A DNA stretch of 64,000 bases from Acinetobacter sp. SFB (GCF_001647545.1 NZ_LSZH01000012.1:186001-250000), one strand, 5' to 3'. Positions 1-9,776 are shown, counted from the first letter of the stretch. The notes: generated from the sequence alone by a model not told the origin. Numbers and translations are program-made.

Positions 1-110
1 CATTTGCCAGCGCAGACCATGCTATGCTGCATGAAGATGAAATTCAGGTTAAATTTGAAGGTTGTCGCGATGATTTACGTGAATATATGAATGCAACAAC
101 AGTCCACTAA
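1..110 (+). CDS. C-terminal fragment of an unrecognised protein
   Basis: The frame that begins at base 3 is open to a TAA at 108-110 and encodes the last 35 residues of a protein, ending in MNATTVH. The tail is acidic and mostly polar. A clear intrinsic terminator follows 23 bases later, which supports a real gene end here. I do not recognise the family from so short a tail, and the gene starts outside the window. Confidence 0.55.
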   Translation, partial: FASADHAMLHEDEIQVKFEGCRDDLREYMNATTVH

Positions 111-132
111 GGTTGAATGTTTTTCTTTTTAA

Positions 133-162
133 AAAAAGGGCAACATATAGGTTGCCTTTTTT
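133..162 (+). terminator. Intrinsic terminator after the partial first gene
   Basis: GGCAAC and GTTGCC pair around an ATATAG loop, with an A-run before and a T-run after. It lies just after the stop at 110 and separates that gene from acnB. Confidence 0.85.
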
Positions 163-407
163 ATGTATGAGTTTCAGTCAAAAGTTAATTATTATCATCC
201 TTAAAGGTGTACATTGGGGTGAACCTGCTGATTCATTGATCAATATGGGCATCATTTATTTAGAAAATAATGGGCATCACGAAGAAACACTGGTAGCGCA
301 TTAACTTTTAACTGGAATTTTAGTAAAATTTAGCAGTCCATATTATTTGTGAAGCTTTATACAAGCTGGAATTCACAGGTAATTTTTTAAAAAAGAGGAA
401 TAACACC
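163..407. other. Intergenic region upstream of acnB
   Basis: The stretch between the terminator and acnB holds no convincing gene. The last 40 codons of an open frame ending at 303 read like real protein (KGVHWGEPADSLINMG and onward), but there is no start or ribosome site. It could be a remnant of a C-terminus. The acnB promoter must lie in the AT-rich 300-390 stretch, where I could not pick a single good -35/-10 pair. Confidence 0.3.
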
Positions 408-3047
408 GTGCTAGAAGCTTACCGCCAACACGTTGCAGAACGTGCCGCACTCGGAGTCCCACCTAAGCCACTTGATGATGTTCAAACAGCTGACTTGGTT
501 GAGCTATTAAAAAATCCACCCGCTGGTGAAGAAGCATTTTTAGTTGATTTGCTAGAAAACCGTGTTCCTGCGGGTGTTGACCAAGCTGCTTATGTTAAAG
601 CTGCTTTCTTGGCTGCTTTAGCAAAAGGTGAAGCAAATTCTCCATTAATTTCTAAAGAACGTGCGGTTTACTTACTAGGTACTATGCTTGGTGGTTATAA
701 CGTAGCGCCTTTAGTTGCTCTTCTTGATGATGCTGAACTTTCTGAGCTTGCTGCTGAAGCGTTGAAAAAAACACTTCTAGTATTTGATGCGTTCCATGAC
801 GTTGCAGATAAAGCAAAAGCGGGTAATGCAAATGCACAAGCTGTTATGCAGTCTTGGGCTGATGCTGAATGGTTCACTACGCGTCCAGACGTTCCATCTG
901 AAATTAAATTGACAGTTTTCAAAGTCACTGGCGAAACAAATACAGATGACTTGTCTCCAGCTCAAGACGCTTGGAGCCGTCCAGACATCCCATTGCACGC
1001 AAATGCGATGTTGAAAAACGTACGTGATGGCATCAACCCAGAAGTTCCGGGTGAAGTAGGTCCACTGAATCAAATTAAAGAACTTATCGCGAAAGGCAAC
1101 CAAGTTGCTTACGTAGGTGACGTTGTTGGTACGGGCTCAAGCCGTAAGTCTGCAACTAACTCTGTACTTTGGTTCTTCGGCGATGACATTCCGCACATTC
1201 CGAACAAAAAAGACGGTGGTTACTGCCTAGGTTCTAAAATCGCTCCAATCTTCTTCAACACGATGGAAGATGCTGGTGCGTTACCGATCGAGATCGATGT
1301 TGGCAACATGAACATGGGCGACGAAATCGTTCTTAAAATTGATCATGCTGCTGCTAAAGTAACTGCGTTCAAAGATGGCGCACAAATCGCTGAAGCTGAT
1401 CTTAAAACGCCTGTACTTCTAGACGAAGCTCGTGCTGGCGGTCGTATTAACCTGATCGTTGGTCGTGGTTTGACAACTAAAGCGCGTGAAGCTTTAGGTC
1501 TTCCAGTATCTACTTTGTTTCGTGTTCCGGTTCAACCTGCTGCAACTGGCAAAGGTTTCACTCAAGCACAGAAAATGGTTGGTCGCGCTTGTGGTCTTCC
1601 TGAAGGTCAAGGTGTACTTCCAGGTACTTACTGTGAACCACGCATGACGACTGTAGGTTCGCAAGATACTACAGGTCCTATGACTCGTGACGAATTGAAA
1701 GACTTGGCTTGCCTCGGTTTCTCTGCTGACCTTGTGATGCAATCGTTCTGTCATACTGCTGCGTATCCAAAACCAATTGACGTTCAAATGCAACACTCGC
1801 TTCCTGATTTCATCATGAACCGCGGTGGTGTGTCTTTACGCCCAGGTGACGGTATTATTCACTCTTGGTTAAACCGTATGCTTCTTCCAGATACTGTTGG
1901 TACTGGTGGTGACTCGCATACTCGTTTCCCAATTGGTATTTCATTCCCAGCGGGTTCTGGTCTTGTAGCATTTGCTGCAGCAACTGGTGTTATGCCACTT
2001 GATATGCCTGAATCTGTTCTTGTTAAGTTCAAAGGTAAAATGCAGCCTGGTATCACTCTACGTGACCTTGTACATGCAATTCCTTACGTTGCGATTCAAC
2101 AAGGTGACTTAACTGTAGAGAAGAAAGGTAAGAAAAACATCTTCTCTGGTCGTATCCTTGAGATCGACTTAACAGAAATGGAAAATGACTTAACGGTTGA
2201 GCAAGCATTCGAACTTTCTGATGCTTCTGCTGAGCGTTCAGCTGCGGGTTGTTCTATCACTCTTTCTGAAGAGAAAGTTGCTGAATACCTGAAATCAAAC
2301 ATTACGATGTTGAAATGGATGATTTCTGAAGGTTATGGCGATGCGCGTACAATGGCTCGTCGTGTAGAAAACATGGAAAAATGGTTAGCGAACCCATCAC
2401 TTCTTAAAGCTGATGCTGACGCTGAATACACGAAAGTGTATGAAATTGACCTAGCAACAATTACTGAACCAGTTCTTTGCTGTCCAAACGATCCAGATGA
2501 TGCGAAATTATTGTCTGACGTTCAAGGCGTGAAAATTGACGAAGTATTTGTTGGTTCATGTATGACTAACATCGGTCACTTCCGCGCAACTGGTAAGTTG
2601 CTTGAGAAAGTTCCTGGTGGCGTATTGTCGACTCGTTTGTGGATTGCTCCGCCTACGCGTATGGACGAACGTCAATTGATGGAAGAAGGTTTCTACAACA
2701 TCTATGGTAAAGCTGGCGCGCGTACTGAAATGCCAGGTTGTTCATTGTGTATGGGTAACCAAGCACGTGTAGCTCCGAACACTACTTGTGTTTCGACTTC
2801 TACTCGTAACTTCCCGAACCGTTTAGGTCAAGGCGCTAATGTTTACTTGGCTTCTGCTGAACTTGCATCTGTTGCTGCTGTACTTGGTAAATTACCAAGC
2901 CCAGAAGAATACCAACAATATGCAGCTCAAATTGACAGCATGTCAGCTGACATCTATCAATACTTAAGCTTTGACAAAATGAGCGACTACACAGACGCTG
3001 CTGCGAATGTTGATACTAAGAAAATTGCTGCTGCTCAGTTGACTTAA
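408..3047 (+). CDS. acnB: Aconitate hydratase B (bifunctional aconitase / 2-methylisocitrate dehydratase)
   Basis: This is full-length AcnB of 879 residues, the cytosolic [4Fe-4S] enzyme that interconverts citrate and isocitrate in the TCA cycle. It shows the AcnB-specific order: an N-terminal HEAT-like domain (starts MLEAYRQHVAERAALG), then the swivel domain, then the three catalytic domains. VGTGGDSHTRFP lies near residue 500, and the iron-sulfur cysteines occur in FVGSCMTNIGHF and PGCSLCMGN near residues 715 and 775. The start is GTG at 408 behind AAGAGGA with good spacing. It is a single-gene unit, with a terminator upstream at 133 and another directly downstream at 3075. In family members the apo-protein also binds RNA, but nothing in this sequence shows that here. 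Confidence 0.98.
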   Translation: MLEAYRQHVAERAALGVPPKPLDDVQTADLVELLKNPPAGEEAFLVDLLENRVPAGVDQAAYVKAAFLAALAKGEANSPLISKERAVYLLGTMLGGYNVAPLVALLDDAELSELAAEALKKTLLVFDAFHDVADKAKAGNANAQAVMQSWADAEWFTTRPDVPSEIKLTVFKVTGETNTDDLSPAQDAWSRPDIPLHANAMLKNVRDGINPEVPGEVGPLNQIKELIAKGNQVAYVGDVVGTGSSRKSATNSVLWFFGDDIPHIPNKKDGGYCLGSKIAPIFFNTMEDAGALPIEIDVGNMNMGDEIVLKIDHAAAKVTAFKDGAQIAEADLKTPVLLDEARAGGRINLIVGRGLTTKAREALGLPVSTLFRVPVQPAATGKGFTQAQKMVGRACGLPEGQGVLPGTYCEPRMTTVGSQDTTGPMTRDELKDLACLGFSADLVMQSFCHTAAYPKPIDVQMQHSLPDFIMNRGGVSLRPGDGIIHSWLNRMLLPDTVGTGGDSHTRFPIGISFPAGSGLVAFAAATGVMPLDMPESVLVKFKGKMQPGITLRDLVHAIPYVAIQQGDLTVEKKGKKNIFSGRILEIDLTEMENDLTVEQAFELSDASAERSAAGCSITLSEEKVAEYLKSNITMLKWMISEGYGDARTMARRVENMEKWLANPSLLKADADAEYTKVYEIDLATITEPVLCCPNDPDDAKLLSDVQGVKIDEVFVGSCMTNIGHFRATGKLLEKVPGGVLSTRLWIAPPTRMDERQLMEEGFYNIYGKAGARTEMPGCSLCMGNQARVAPNTTCVSTSTRNFPNRLGQGANVYLASAELASVAAVLGKLPSPEEYQQYAAQIDSMSADIYQYLSFDKMSDYTDAAANVDTKKIAAAQLT

Positions 3048-3074
3048 TTGGTTGAAGTTGATGCAAAAATGAGT

Positions 3075-3107
3075 TAAAAAAGACCTCACAATAGTGGGGT
3101 CTTTTTT
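3075..3107 (+). terminator. Intrinsic terminator of acnB
   Basis: AAAAAGACCTCAC pairs with GTGGGGTCTTTTTT around an AATA loop, 28 bases after the acnB stop. The T-tract ends at the base before the ATG of the next gene. Confidence 0.9.
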
Positions 3108-5210
3108 ATGCAATCAAAAACAATAAGAGCAAGTTTACTGGGTGATCAAATTGCTGAAAATGATAAAGATAATTTGAAAGTAAATTTTATAGAAACTGCT
3201 GCATATAGGACATTAATAGAATCTAAAGATGCTACAGTGGTTATTGGTCGTCGTGGTACAGGTAAAAGTGCAATATTTTATAAGTTAAATGAAGTATGGA
3301 GAAATCAAAAAAATTACACAATATCGATATCCCCAGAAGATCAAGAGACGATTTTTTTTAGAAAAATATTCTCATTTTTTAATTCAAGTTATTCGACAGC
3401 TAGGGCCGCATCTAAATTATTTGTAAAGTATGGCTTCTATTTGGAAATATTAAATGCATTTGCAAGAGATTATAAATTAAAAGAAATCTGTAATAATGAT
3501 ATGGTTATTTTCAGAGAACTCAATGATTGGAACAAACTTCATCAATCAAGCTTTTTTATGAGACTTGCGTTAAAAATTAAAGAAGTAATAAAGCGTCATG
3601 AGGATCCTGATATAGCATTAGGTTATTTGAGCTTTGATTTAAAGTTACAAGATATTGAAAAATTTATTGATAAAAATTTACCGAAGAAAAGAGACAATAT
3701 TTATATATTGGTAGATAAATTAGATGAAGGTTATGAAAATGATGAAATAGGTGCAGCAATAGTTTCGGGGACAATATTATCTGGAGTGGAATTAAATAAA
3801 AAATTTGAAAAAATTAGAGTAGTTATTTTTCAACGAGATAATATCATAAGATCTGTTGCGAGATATGACGATGATTATACAAGAAATATTGAAGGGGAAT
3901 TAATTCGAATTCATTGGGATGTAAGGCAATTATTTAATTTAGTCACTAAGCGTATAAATTCAAGCTTAGAGCTGAAGTTGGAAAATTCAAGAAAAATATG
4001 GGAAAGGGTAACTGCTGATCAAGGTCTTGGAAACGAACTTAGAGGTGAAGATGGATTTAAAAAATGTCTACAATTTACTCTTTATAGACCAAGAGATATC
4101 ATCTCCTTACTAAATAAAGCCTTTTATCAAAGCTTGTCGGAAACAAGAGATACTTTAATAATGAGAGATATTGAAGCTGCTGCTAAAATGATCTCTAAAG
4201 CACGTTTAGATGATTTACAAAAAGAATATTATACAATTTTCCCCTCTATAAAACCGTCAGTTAACGCTTTTATGGGAACGACATCAAAAATGTCAGTTAG
4301 TGTTGTTTTAAATCATGTAGAAAAATATTTCACGACAATTAATAATTTAAATGAAAAAGAAAAAGTTGACTACGGTTTATTAGGTGCAGATGGGGTGCTG
4401 AGAGCTCTTTATAGTGTGGGGTTTGTAGGAATATATGATAAGCAAAGTAATATTTTTACATTTTGTCATGATGGGCGAAATCCAGATCGTGAGTTTAGAG
4501 AAAATGATAATGTACTAATACATCCTTGTTATTGGATAGCACTAAATTTGTCTAAAAATGCTTTATCTCCAGATGATGCAGAACAAATCAACGATGAATA
4601 TGAGATCCAAGTTACATCTCTTGCACCTGAATTAAGGTCACAGAAAATTGGACAATTAATCTCAGCTTTAGTTGAGATCGAGGACGGCAAGGATTGTGCC
4701 TCCGATTTTGAAAATTGGTGTTTTAATGTGCTAAAACTTATTTTTAGTTCTCATTTAGATAATTTTGAACTGCATCCAAACGGTTTTGCTACACAACGAA
4801 GAGATATTGTTGCAACAAATATTGAGGCTTCAGCTGTATGGAAAAGGATTAGAGCAGACTATGGAGTTAGGCAAGTTGTCTTTGAAGTAAAAAATTTTAA
4901 GGAGGTTAGTTCTGCTGAATATAGGCAAATGTCTACATATCTAGCAAGGAATTATGGAAGTTTAGGATTTATAATTTCTAAAAGTGAATTGAATGAACCT
5001 AAAAGTGGTGCTGAGTTGGATTGGTGCAAAGAAATATTTAATGAGCAGAAAAAATTAATTATAAAACTGAATGCGAAATTTTTGGCAAGTATGTTAAGTA
5101 AGTTAAGAACACCTGAGAAATATGATGTGATTGATAAAAATTTGGCTAAGCTCATTGATACGTATGAGAGGAATTATTTATCTCAGAAGTCGGGTAGAAA
5201 AACTAAATAA
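3108..5210 (+). CDS. P-loop NTPase with C-terminal nuclease-like domain (candidate defence protein)
   Basis: This 700-residue protein has a Walker A box GRRGTGKS at residues 47-54, preceded by a short N-terminal segment of the type seen in Sll1717-family P-loop ATPases. A Walker B-like stretch, YILVDKLDEGY, follows near residue 200. The last 150 residues look like a PD-(D/E)XK nuclease fold: RRDIVATN near 565, then VFEVKN near 590 (E-x-K), then a helix with SSAEYRQMSTYL. An NTPase joined to an Mrr-like nuclease is a common layout in antiphage genes, but that role is inference. Codon use is far more AT-rich than in acnB, which suggests transfer. The ATG touches the acnB terminator T-tract and has no Shine-Dalgarno of its own, so the true start or expression mode is uncertain. 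Confidence 0.75.
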   Translation: MQSKTIRASLLGDQIAENDKDNLKVNFIETAAYRTLIESKDATVVIGRRGTGKSAIFYKLNEVWRNQKNYTISISPEDQETIFFRKIFSFFNSSYSTARAASKLFVKYGFYLEILNAFARDYKLKEICNNDMVIFRELNDWNKLHQSSFFMRLALKIKEVIKRHEDPDIALGYLSFDLKLQDIEKFIDKNLPKKRDNIYILVDKLDEGYENDEIGAAIVSGTILSGVELNKKFEKIRVVIFQRDNIIRSVARYDDDYTRNIEGELIRIHWDVRQLFNLVTKRINSSLELKLENSRKIWERVTADQGLGNELRGEDGFKKCLQFTLYRPRDIISLLNKAFYQSLSETRDTLIMRDIEAAAKMISKARLDDLQKEYYTIFPSIKPSVNAFMGTTSKMSVSVVLNHVEKYFTTINNLNEKEKVDYGLLGADGVLRALYSVGFVGIYDKQSNIFTFCHDGRNPDREFRENDNVLIHPCYWIALNLSKNALSPDDAEQINDEYEIQVTSLAPELRSQKIGQLISALVEIEDGKDCASDFENWCFNVLKLIFSSHLDNFELHPNGFATQRRDIVATNIEASAVWKRIRADYGVRQVVFEVKNFKEVSSAEYRQMSTYLARNYGSLGFIISKSELNEPKSGAELDWCKEIFNEQKKLIIKLNAKFLASMLSKLRTPEKYDVIDKNLAKLIDTYERNYLSQKSGRKTK

Positions 5211-5376
5211 TTATTTATCTCTAAGATAATAACTAATGATTTATGAGTAAAAATAGTACGGGTTAGATATTGGACTTATGCACATTTTTATTTATGCAGA
5301 TTGTTCTACTTTACACTTCATCCAATAAATCGTTTAATCCCCATATTGTAAAATGATTTAAAAAGTTGATGTAACA

Positions 5377-5598
5377 ATGGCAAAACAATCCCGCTTCCTC
5401 TGTATTGGTGGTTTCCTCAATGGAACTCAAGTCAAAGACCAAGGCGATAGCTTTGTCTGTGTCGAAAAGTCAAAAAATGTGACTTACGTTAAGAAAGAAA
5501 TCTTCCATCAAGAGGCGTGGAATCATGACTACTATGTGTGTGAAACAACCACAGACAAAGAAGCTCGAAATTGGGTGTATGACATCAAATCTAACTAA
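5377..5598 (+). CDS. Small conserved hypothetical protein (73 aa)
   Basis: This is a 73-residue soluble protein with two glycines early (IGGFLNG) and many aromatic and charged residues, without signal peptide or membrane segment. Codon use resembles the host core genes rather than the AT-rich gene before it. There is no strong ribosome site directly before the ATG. It stands alone between the putative defence gene and a gene on the other strand. I do not recognise the family. Confidence 0.6.
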   Translation: MAKQSRFLCIGGFLNGTQVKDQGDSFVCVEKSKNVTYVKKEIFHQEAWNHDYYVCETTTDKEARNWVYDIKSN

Positions 5599-5762
5599 TC
5601 GTTTATTGAGTAAATATATCTTTAAAAACTATTATTAACGCGATTGGGGTTTAAATGACCATCGCATTTTTTGGTTAATCATCTATTTAAGATCCTTGCA
5701 TCTAGAAAAGGGTTGATATCATCGTCAGCCCATTTTTAATGTCTGTTGTAAAACATTCAGAC

Positions 5763-5788
5763 AATAAAAAGCCCCATGGTTAGGGGCT
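5763..5788 (-). terminator. Terminator of the 5885-6745 hydrolase gene
   Basis: AGCCCC and GGGGCT pair around a short loop. Read on the minus strand the stem is followed by TTTTTATT, which fits termination of the hydrolase gene that ends at 5885. Confidence 0.7.
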
Positions 5789-5884
5789 AGTCGTATACAG
5801 GTCAAGCCCATATACTGTAAGAGGCTCATCTCAAACTAAGTGTATTAGAACACAGCAGCCTTCAAATAACTATCTATATCTGAT

Positions 5885-6745
5885 CTAAACCACCAACTGC
5901 TGTGCAATTACCGGCCATAAGTTTTGATGCGATTTTTTAAACATCAACATATGACCAATGGCTTTATGCTCATAGTTTTTAGGCTTGAGTTCGATCATCT
6001 GGGTATTTGCATTCGGGTATAAACGCAGTAAATCTTTCACGTTTGCAAACGTGGCAATCTCATCGTCTGAAGACCAAAGCACAGTGATGGGACAATCAAT
6101 GTCAGCGTGATAATCTTCAAATACGGTTTTACCCATCGCATTCATGACATAACCCGGTTTGCTGCAAAATTGCGCCCATTGTTTAGCCACATCTTTAGGC
6201 AGGTTTTCACCCATACCCATGGCCTGGGTTGGACCATAGCCTTTGGTAATACGCGCCAGTGGGAAAATAATATTGAACATGACAGGGGCAAGCAATTTGG
6301 TTTTGCCTTTTAGATCCTTCACATGTCCGGTCGAGCCAGAAACTGCAATGACTTTGGCAACTTTTTGATAGTTTGGCACAATGCCTAAAAGCTGCCCGCC
6401 TGCACTATGACCCAATAAAATGACCTGTTCCGCTTGTGTCTTGCATAACAAGGTGTCTATTGCTGCAGGAATATCCAGTTGTCCCCAATCGACAATACTG
6501 GCCTCAGACTTACTTAAAGGGCCGTGTAGGGAGCGACCAATACCACGGAAATCAAAACTTAAAACATCATAACCTTGCATAGCCAGCCATTCTGCAAAAG
6601 CCTGATAGAAATGCTGGGTAATGCCAGTTGCAGGGCAAATTAAAACAGGATAATTATTTTGACTTGGATTTTGATTGGGGTAAAAACGTCCACTAAGCGA
6701 ATATCCATCTTTGCAGCTGATTTCTAATGTTTCAAAAATACTCAT
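5885..6745 (-). CDS. Alpha/beta hydrolase (S33-like serine hydrolase)
   Basis: This 286-residue protein has an alpha/beta hydrolase layout. The oxyanion region is followed by FDFRGIGRS near residue 65, and the nucleophile elbow is GHSAGG near residue 112. An acid residue lies in VLWSSDDE near 230 and the catalytic histidine probably in AIGHMLMF near 265. There is no signal peptide, so it should act in the cytoplasm. The substrate cannot be read from the sequence; esterase or thioesterase activity is likely. It is divergent from the membrane protein at 6863 and has its own terminator at 5763. Confidence 0.85.
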   Translation of the reverse strand: MSIFETLEISCKDGYSLSGRFYPNQNPSQNNYPVLICPATGITQHFYQAFAEWLAMQGYDVLSFDFRGIGRSLHGPLSKSEASIVDWGQLDIPAAIDTLLCKTQAEQVILLGHSAGGQLLGIVPNYQKVAKVIAVSGSTGHVKDLKGKTKLLAPVMFNIIFPLARITKGYGPTQAMGMGENLPKDVAKQWAQFCSKPGYVMNAMGKTVFEDYHADIDCPITVLWSSDDEIATFANVKDLLRLYPNANTQMIELKPKNYEHKAIGHMLMFKKSHQNLWPVIAQQLVV

Positions 6746-6862
6746 ATTGAGAACATTCTATAAATTTATCTTGCTAATACTGTACCCAAGTTCCAAAAAG
6801 AAACTTGCGCAAATGATGACTTTAAAGTCAGAATAGCATTCTAAAAATATGGATATAAATCA

Positions 6863-7327
6863 ATGGATATAGGAAGTTTAGATCAATCTGTTTCGCTTGC
6901 CATTATATTTAGCGGTATTTTTCTTTGGATTGGCATGCTGACTGGGGTATGGAAATATTACCAAATACGACATTCTGAACAGGCGCGTGCCCATTATTAT
7001 GTCGATATTGCGCATAGAAGCAGTTTGCTTTATGCGCCCTCCAGTTTAATTCTTGCGGTATTGGCATATTTTTCAGTCTGGTCTGAAGGGCTTAACTTAA
7101 TTTTCATACTGATTAATCTATTCTTTTTTAGTTTTTTAATTTTAAGTTATGTATTGCATGGCTGGCTTAAAGATACCAGTAACCAGTTTAAACAGCCGCA
7201 TCAAATGGGGCGTTGGCATTTGCCAAAATGGATGCTTAGCAGTGCAATGATTTTTTTGGTGGTTGGCGAATTGGGAGCGACAGCAGGGTTATTGCTTGGT
7301 GCAATAATGGGCTTGAATGGATTTTGA
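6863..7327 (+). CDS. Conserved integral membrane protein, four predicted helices
   Basis: This 154-residue protein has four hydrophobic segments at about residues 10-30, 55-72, 78-98 and 125-150. A polar loop rich in His, Arg and Gln lies between the first and second, and another before the fourth. No enzymatic motif is visible. It is divergent from the hydrolase at 5885 and followed by a hairpin terminator. The function is unknown to me, and the family may be restricted to Acinetobacter and relatives. Confidence 0.7.
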   Translation: MDIGSLDQSVSLAIIFSGIFLWIGMLTGVWKYYQIRHSEQARAHYYVDIAHRSSLLYAPSSLILAVLAYFSVWSEGLNLIFILINLFFFSFLILSYVLHGWLKDTSNQFKQPHQMGRWHLPKWMLSSAMIFLVVGELGATAGLLLGAIMGLNGF

Positions 7328-7375
7328 TTAAGAAGATTAACTAGATAATATTTATAATTTTTCTTGGCTTTTTTT

Positions 7376-7404
7376 AAGATGGGTGAGAGTCACCCATCTT
7401 TTAT
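7376..7404 (+). terminator. Hairpin terminator between convergent genes
   Basis: AAGATGGGTGA pairs with TCACCCATCTT around a 3-base GAG loop, followed by TTTATT. It lies between two convergent genes and touches the stop codon of the minus-strand gene. Confidence 0.7.
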
Positions 7405-7643
7405 TCGGTAGAATTAATTTGTTTCTGTTGACGATACTTTTGATCGACCACAGCCCAAATGTAAAAGGCAATCGAAACAATAAAAGCATACAAAAAGTAT
7501 TCAGGCTTTAAATTACCTTGAATTAAACCATGAATAATTAATGTCACGAGCAGAGCAACAGTCGTACTCAAATAGGTGACCATGTTCTTATTTGCTTTTA
7601 GAGCGTTAATGAAGATTTCTTTATTGAAATGTAATGATAACAT
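7401..7643 (-). CDS. Small two-helix membrane protein (80 aa)
   Basis: I place the start at the ATG whose A is base 7643. A strong AGGAGG (bases 7651-7656 read on the minus strand) lies 7 bases upstream, whereas the longer frame up to 7661 starts inside or before that site. The 80-residue product has a charged N-terminus and two hydrophobic segments at about residues 22-42 and 48-66. It ends in a basic, glutamine-rich tail. The topology resembles small YiaA/YiaB-like inner-membrane proteins, but I would not assign it to that family. Confidence 0.65.
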   Translation of the reverse strand: MLSLHFNKEIFINALKANKNMVTYLSTTVALLVTLIIHGLIQGNLKPEYFLYAFIVSIAFYIWAVVDQKYRQQKQINSTE

Positions 7644-7661
7644 CTCCACCCCTCCTGTCAT

Positions 7662-8130
7662 TTTTTGACCTAAACCTAATTGTTTTAGTCAGATTAGTAT
7701 CTATTGTTGTACTGGTTATTTAGCGGCATTTCAATAGCTATTGTCATTATTTTGTAATAAAACTATGTTAATGCATAAATTCATATACGGATTTTATTCA
7801 AAATGTACACATTAGCTATTTTTTAGTGCATAAAGCCACCAAATTTTATGGTATCTCTTTGCAATAAATAAGCTTTATTCAACAATAGGAGATAGATATA
7901 TAAGAAAGCAATATTGATGCCATTAGCTGAAAATACGGCATACTAAGTGAGGAGGTGTTGAGAAGAATAACGATTAATTATCGAGCATTATTAGAATGGT
8001 GTTTATACAGAAAACTGTGTATTCAGGGATGTAAACAATAAAACTCTATTTGGGTAAAACAGGATGTTTTATTGATCACGCTTAAAATCATGTTTGGGTA
8101 AAACTTGATTTTAATGACCTCAGTTTTCGG
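7662..8130. other. AT-rich intergenic region with a possible micro-ORF
   Basis: Between the small membrane gene and the end of brnQ I see no ordinary gene. A possible 27-codon ORF runs from a TTG at 7958 to a TAA at 8039-8041 behind a good GAGGAGG. An AT-rich hairpin at 8086-8112 (AAAATCA with TGATTTT, inner GTTT with AAAC) may help end brnQ transcription. TGGGTAAAAC occurs twice here, about 45 bases apart. Confidence 0.3.
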
Positions 8131-9417
8131 TTATTTTTTAACTTTGTCGATCACAATAGCAATAATCAGCACAACAGTTGACGGGATTAGCCATGCTAAA
8201 TTTTGTGCATTTAAAGGTAAATGTTGAACGATTTCAGGCAAGTTAAAATCTGCAACTTTAAGTCCATCCAGTATGCCAAATAAAAATGCAATCGCAGTTA
8301 CAGGTGCAACAACGTAAGTAGGTCTATTGAAAAACTTCCAGCAGAAGCTCAGTAGAATAACGACAATGGCTGGTGGATAAATTGCACTTAACACAGGTAC
8401 AGACACTGCAATAAGTTTGGTTAAACCTAAGTTTGAAATGATGAACGAGAAGCCAACCAAAACAAAAACCAAGATTTTATAAGGAATTTTAGTTAGTTCA
8501 GAGAAGTATTCTGCACATGCACAGGTTAAACCAATGGCGGTAACCATACAGGCAAGGAAAATCATTCCAGTTAAGAACAGAGAGCCAACATCACCAAACG
8601 CATGTTGCACATATGCATGCAGGATCACTGCACCATTTGCTGCATTTGGAGCAACTTCGTGACTGCCTAAACCTAATTTGAACAGACTTAAATAAACCAG
8701 CGTTAAACCGACACCAGAAATCAAGCTTGCGATCACTGCATATTTAGTCACCAGTTTTTTGTCAGTTACACCACGTGAATGAATCGCGTGAATAATGACA
8801 ATACCAAAGACCAATGCGCCTAAAGTGTCCATGGTTAAGTAACCATTCACGAAACCTTCAGAAACAGGAGCAGTCACATAGTTATCAATTGCAGGTGGAA
8901 TGAATCCAGCAGGAATTGCAAACGCAGCGATACCTAACACAGCTAAAGAAATGATCTTTAAGGGTGCAAGGAAGTGACCTACAGTGTCGAGCAGTTTATT
9001 TGGGTATAAAGATACAACAGTCACCACGGCAAAATAAATTGCACTGTAAATGAGCAGGCTGCTACTTTCTGTACCAAAATAAGAAGAAAAACCGATTTCA
9101 TAAGAAACGGTTGCTGTACGTGGAGTTGCAAATAAAGGACCAACCGCTAAGTAACACACGATAGTTAAAATCAGACTGGCGATTTTACCTAAAGGAGAAC
9201 TTAAATTCTGGATGGATCCTTCTACACGCGATAACGCCATAATGGTGATAACAGGCAGACCAACTGCAGTAATGAGAAAACCTAAAGCAGCTAACCATAC
9301 ATGTTCACCCGCTTGTTGAGCTACAATCGGAGGAAAGATAATATTGCCGGCACCAATAAAAAGTGCAAATGTCATGAAACCTAAGGCAATAATATCTCTT
9401 GTACGGAGACTTGTCAT
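8131..9417 (-). CDS. brnQ: Branched-chain amino acid transport carrier, LIVCS family
   Basis: This 428-residue polytopic protein has about twelve hydrophobic segments. It starts with the BrnQ-type signature: [20 protein letters not shown] at residues 6-25, followed by IIFPP. LIVCS carriers import leucine, isoleucine and valine with Na+ or H+ across the inner membrane. Length matches the family (about 430-440). The ATG at 9417 is preceded by GGAG-type bases on the minus strand. It stands alone, with long AT-rich spacers on both sides, so it probably has its own promoter. Confidence 0.93.
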   Translation of the reverse strand: MTSLRTRDIIALGFMTFALFIGAGNIIFPPIVAQQAGEHVWLAALGFLITAVGLPVITIMALSRVEGSIQNLSSPLGKIASLILTIVCYLAVGPLFATPRTATVSYEIGFSSYFGTESSSLLIYSAIYFAVVTVVSLYPNKLLDTVGHFLAPLKIISLAVLGIAAFAIPAGFIPPAIDNYVTAPVSEGFVNGYLTMDTLGALVFGIVIIHAIHSRGVTDKKLVTKYAVIASLISGVGLTLVYLSLFKLGLGSHEVAPNAANGAVILHAYVQHAFGDVGSLFLTGMIFLACMVTAIGLTCACAEYFSELTKIPYKILVFVLVGFSFIISNLGLTKLIAVSVPVLSAIYPPAIVVILLSFCWKFFNRPTYVVAPVTAIAFLFGILDGLKVADFNLPEIVQHLPLNAQNLAWLIPSTVVLIIAIVIDKVKK

Positions 9418-9742
9418 AGAAGGGAGAGGAATTGATCAAAAAAGCGATTTTAGAGGATAGAAAAGCATTTTGGTAATTTATTTTATTCTGGTTATGGCTT
9501 TTATTTATATGCATATACAAAGCTATGAACCAATGGCTGAATTTAGGTTGATTTATATTGTTGATTATTGAATGGAAAATAAGAAAATAAGGAAAAATAG
9601 TCTTTTTTTTGAAAGCCTTGTGCTCTATTTAAATTTTTTGTAATGACAGTTTAAGTGTATAAAAATCAGTCATTAAAATCTTGCAAGATAATATCGTTTT
9701 TCCTTTATGCACTGTAATTAAACAAAAAATTAGCAAAAGGGC

Positions 9743-9748
9743 TATAAT
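9743..9748 (+). promoter_or_regulatory. Likely -10 box of the map promoter
   Basis: A perfect TATAAT lies 29 bases before the map start. The -35 region is poor (about TAAACA at 18 bases). This would give a leader of roughly 20-25 bases. Confidence 0.5.
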
Positions 9749-9776
9749 CATAAGCCTTATTTATGAGGATGATGCC

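Noticed and set aside
113-304. Open frame of 63 codons on the plus strand
   Set aside because: It would start at a TTG inside the spacer and run through a strong terminator at 133-162, with no ribosome site. Only its last 40 codons look protein-like, so at most it is a remnant.
7931-7943. Third copy of the Q/N-rich leader hairpin (TACGGCATA)
   Set aside because: The left arm GTCGT is missing, so no hairpin forms and the gene behind it is not Q/N-rich.
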